Assembly (NCBI GenBank): GCA_023807065.1
Contig: JAJJLU010004246.1
Location: 1 to 16,075, forward strand
Direction of reading: 5' to 3'
DNA from: Isotricha intestinalis
Lineage: Eukaryota > Ciliophora > Litostomatea > Vestibuliferida > Isotrichidae
DNA length: 16,075 nucleotides
Below, in pieces: positions 14,546 through 16,075 of this stretch (position 1 is the first letter of the stretch; the number at the start of each line of letters is the position of its first letter). The notes beneath the pieces are model-generated. The model was not told where the DNA came from. It did no database searches and saw only the letters and a program-made list of their open reading frames with translations. The translations under genes and the position numbers were made by a program.

Positions 14546-16075
14546 TGATTTTTAAGGGAATTAATTATAAAAGTAATAAAAAGGAACATAGATTATTTCA
14601 ATAATATATTTCTGAAAAATGGGAAAAATAATATAATTTTTTTATTTATAATTTAATATATAATAAGTTTTGAATATTAAAAATGTAATTTAAAAAATAA
14701 TATAGTTAATTATTTAAATAATAAATAAAAAAAATAGATATTTTTAAAAATAAATTCCATTAAGAATAAATAATAAATATTTTAAAAAAAAATCAACGAA
14801 AATGAACAAAGAGAAAGAATAAAAAAAGATAATATTAATTAATGTTTTAAATAAGAGATTTATTATTGATAAAAAATATATTGAATTCTATCAATGAATC
14901 AGAAGATAAATAAATTATAATATTTTAATTTTAATTATAATAAATAATATTTATAATAATTAATTTATCAAAATCATTTTTTTCCTTTTATGTTTTATTT
15001 ATTATTTTCCCAAAACCCTTTATATTTTCTACTTTCTGAATAATTTTTAATCTTTCTTCCATTTTTTCTTTTGTTTTTTAATTGATTACTCCTGAATTAT
15101 CTTTATTTATTATTTATGGTTGAAGATCTATTTATATTTCATTATTAAGTGGAGATTATTCTTTGATTCAATTATTTACTTTGAACTATTAAATTTGTTT
15201 TTTATTTTATATCATATTAATAAGTTTTTTACTAATTTATATGAATTTTTTTGTTTTTTTTGATTCTCAAATTTGGAATTGAATTTTATTTTAGTGTTTT
15301 TTTTATAAATAAAATTTTAAATTTCTTTTTTTAAATATTAGTCTTCTTCAATTACCTTTTCTTTTTTTCTGATAATTTATTCTTTTTCTTTGCCTTTTTT
15401 TTCTTCTTCTTTTGCTTTGATTTGAATTTTGATTATTATTATATAATTTAATATTATTATTTTATTTAAGAATCCATACAAAATTAAAAAATAGTTTTTA
15501 GAATAAAATTTATTTAATTTCCAATCTTTTTATTTTTATAAAATTTCCAAAAATATTTAAAATACAAAATACTCAAAAATGAATAAATAAATAATTTTAA
15601 AATCCAAAATTTCTTCCATTAATTATAAAATAAATACATTAAAATATATAACTAAAAATATATATGATGAATGATTCAAAGAAATCTTTAATAATTCTAT
15701 AAATAATTCATTTAATCTATCTTCATAAGAATATTTTTTATAAAATAAATATAACAAACAAAAAAAAAAGAATAAAGAAAAATAAGAATTAGAAACTAAA
15801 GGGAAAGTTAAAATGCAGAAAAAAAAATTCAAAAATAAAAGACGAATTTCTTATTTATATCAAAAAATATATAAAAAAAAATAATTATTTATTTAAAACA
15901 TTTTTTTAGAGTTTAATGGAACTGATAAAAACATCTGAAAACTTTGTAAAAATAAAAAAATTATAAAAAATGTCTTAATATTTTCAGAAACATTGTATAT
16001 TTAATAATTTATTAGATAAATTTACAATTCAATGATAATTGAAAAATTAAGTAATTTAAATTGACTAAGAATAAA
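14546..16075. other. Gene-poor A/T-rich region upstream of the coiled-coil gene
   Basis: About 1.5 kb in which I find no convincing gene. It should hold the coiled-coil gene's promoter: TTCCCTTAAAAATCA lies immediately before its ATG, and another GGG cluster lies at 14621-14623. From 14560 to 14970 the plus strand is A-rich with many stops in all frames. A T-rich block follows (described separately), then A-rich sequence to the right edge. A 69-codon minus-strand ORF at 15832-15623 and a 23-codon plus-strand ORF at 15813-15884 overlap each other, and neither has clear coding character. Confidence 0.6.
14985..15465 (-). other. T-rich block, possible decayed minus-strand coding sequence
   Basis: The plus strand switches from A-rich to T-rich for about 480 bp and then back; every minus-strand gene in the window shows this same bias. 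Minus-strand reading gives a 37-codon stop-free stretch (15461-15351) with no ATG, containing Asn runs and then a basic SKRRRKKRQRKR segment. Next comes a different frame with a 34-codon open piece, then a 24-residue ORF (15062-14988) starting MEERLKIIQK. The frames do not join into one ORF. It could be a pseudogene, untranslated exon material or a biased spacer. Confidence 0.2.

Noticed and set aside
14985..15465. Possibility that TAA and TAG are read as Gln (ciliate-type code), which would join frames in the T-rich block
   Set aside because: The three long genes contain no in-frame TAA or TAG over more than 4500 codons and end with TAA or the window edge, so stop reassignment is not supported.
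15623..15832. 69-codon minus-strand ORF starting MNFFFCILTF, possibly a small membrane protein
   Set aside because: Two hydrophobic stretches flank an amphipathic segment, but Phe/Ile/Leu-rich ORFs of this length arise easily in such A/T-rich DNA and I see no homology or promoter. Transcript data would decide.
15813..15884. 23-codon plus-strand basic peptide ORF after AAGGGAAAG
   Set aside because: Lys-rich sequence from poly-A runs; too short and featureless to call.
1..16075. Mobile elements, CRISPR arrays, tRNA or rRNA genes
   Set aside because: No transposase or reverse transcriptase motifs, no direct-repeat/spacer array, and no G/C-rich RNA gene folds were seen anywhere in the window.

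Overview
The window reads as nuclear DNA of a very AT-rich eukaryote. The genes carry eukaryotic hallmarks: an NFX1-type zinc-finger RNA helicase, RGG repeats, a nuclear-localisation-like basic cluster, an N-myristoylation signal and long coiled coil. Arginine is almost always AGA, homopolymeric Asn and Glu/Lys tracts are common, and the spacers are almost pure A/T. My best guess is an anaerobic gut fungus (Neocallimastigomycota); an amoebozoan of the Dictyostelium/Entamoeba type is the main alternative. This assignment is inferred from composition and gene content, not from a marker gene. The genes end in TAA and have no in-frame stops, so the standard code fits, and no intron is needed anywhere.

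All three genes lie on the minus strand and are read right to left. (1) 14545-13580: a 321-residue coiled-coil protein starting MGVCES, a probable dual-acylation signal. (2) 13009-5978: a 2343-residue protein with a UvrD/Rep-type superfamily 1A helicase core of the TRANK1 type, a TPR-like helical region, a basic NLS-like patch, a Glu/Lys-rich tract and about 1000 C-terminal residues with no recognised domain. (3) 5714 to beyond the left edge: a ZNFX1 (NFX1-type zinc-finger helicase) homologue with 1904 codons in the window. It has an RGG octapeptide repeat N-terminus, a complete SF1B helicase, eight CGH zinc-finger repeats and a ZNFX1-type C-terminal CPxC motif.

Spacers are 263 bp (genes 2 and 3 of that order) and 570 bp (genes 1 and 2). 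The right-hand 1.5 kb (14546-16075) has no convincing gene, but it includes a T-rich block (about 14985-15465) whose strand bias looks like decayed minus-strand coding sequence.

The most interesting aspect is the head-to-tail pair of giant SF1 helicases. ZNFX1 relatives act in small-RNA inheritance, heterochromatin RNAi (fission yeast Hrr1) and antiviral RNA sensing. The TRANK1-type neighbour is poorly characterised, so the pair is a reasonable candidate for a linked RNA-surveillance or silencing function. That link is inference from position only.
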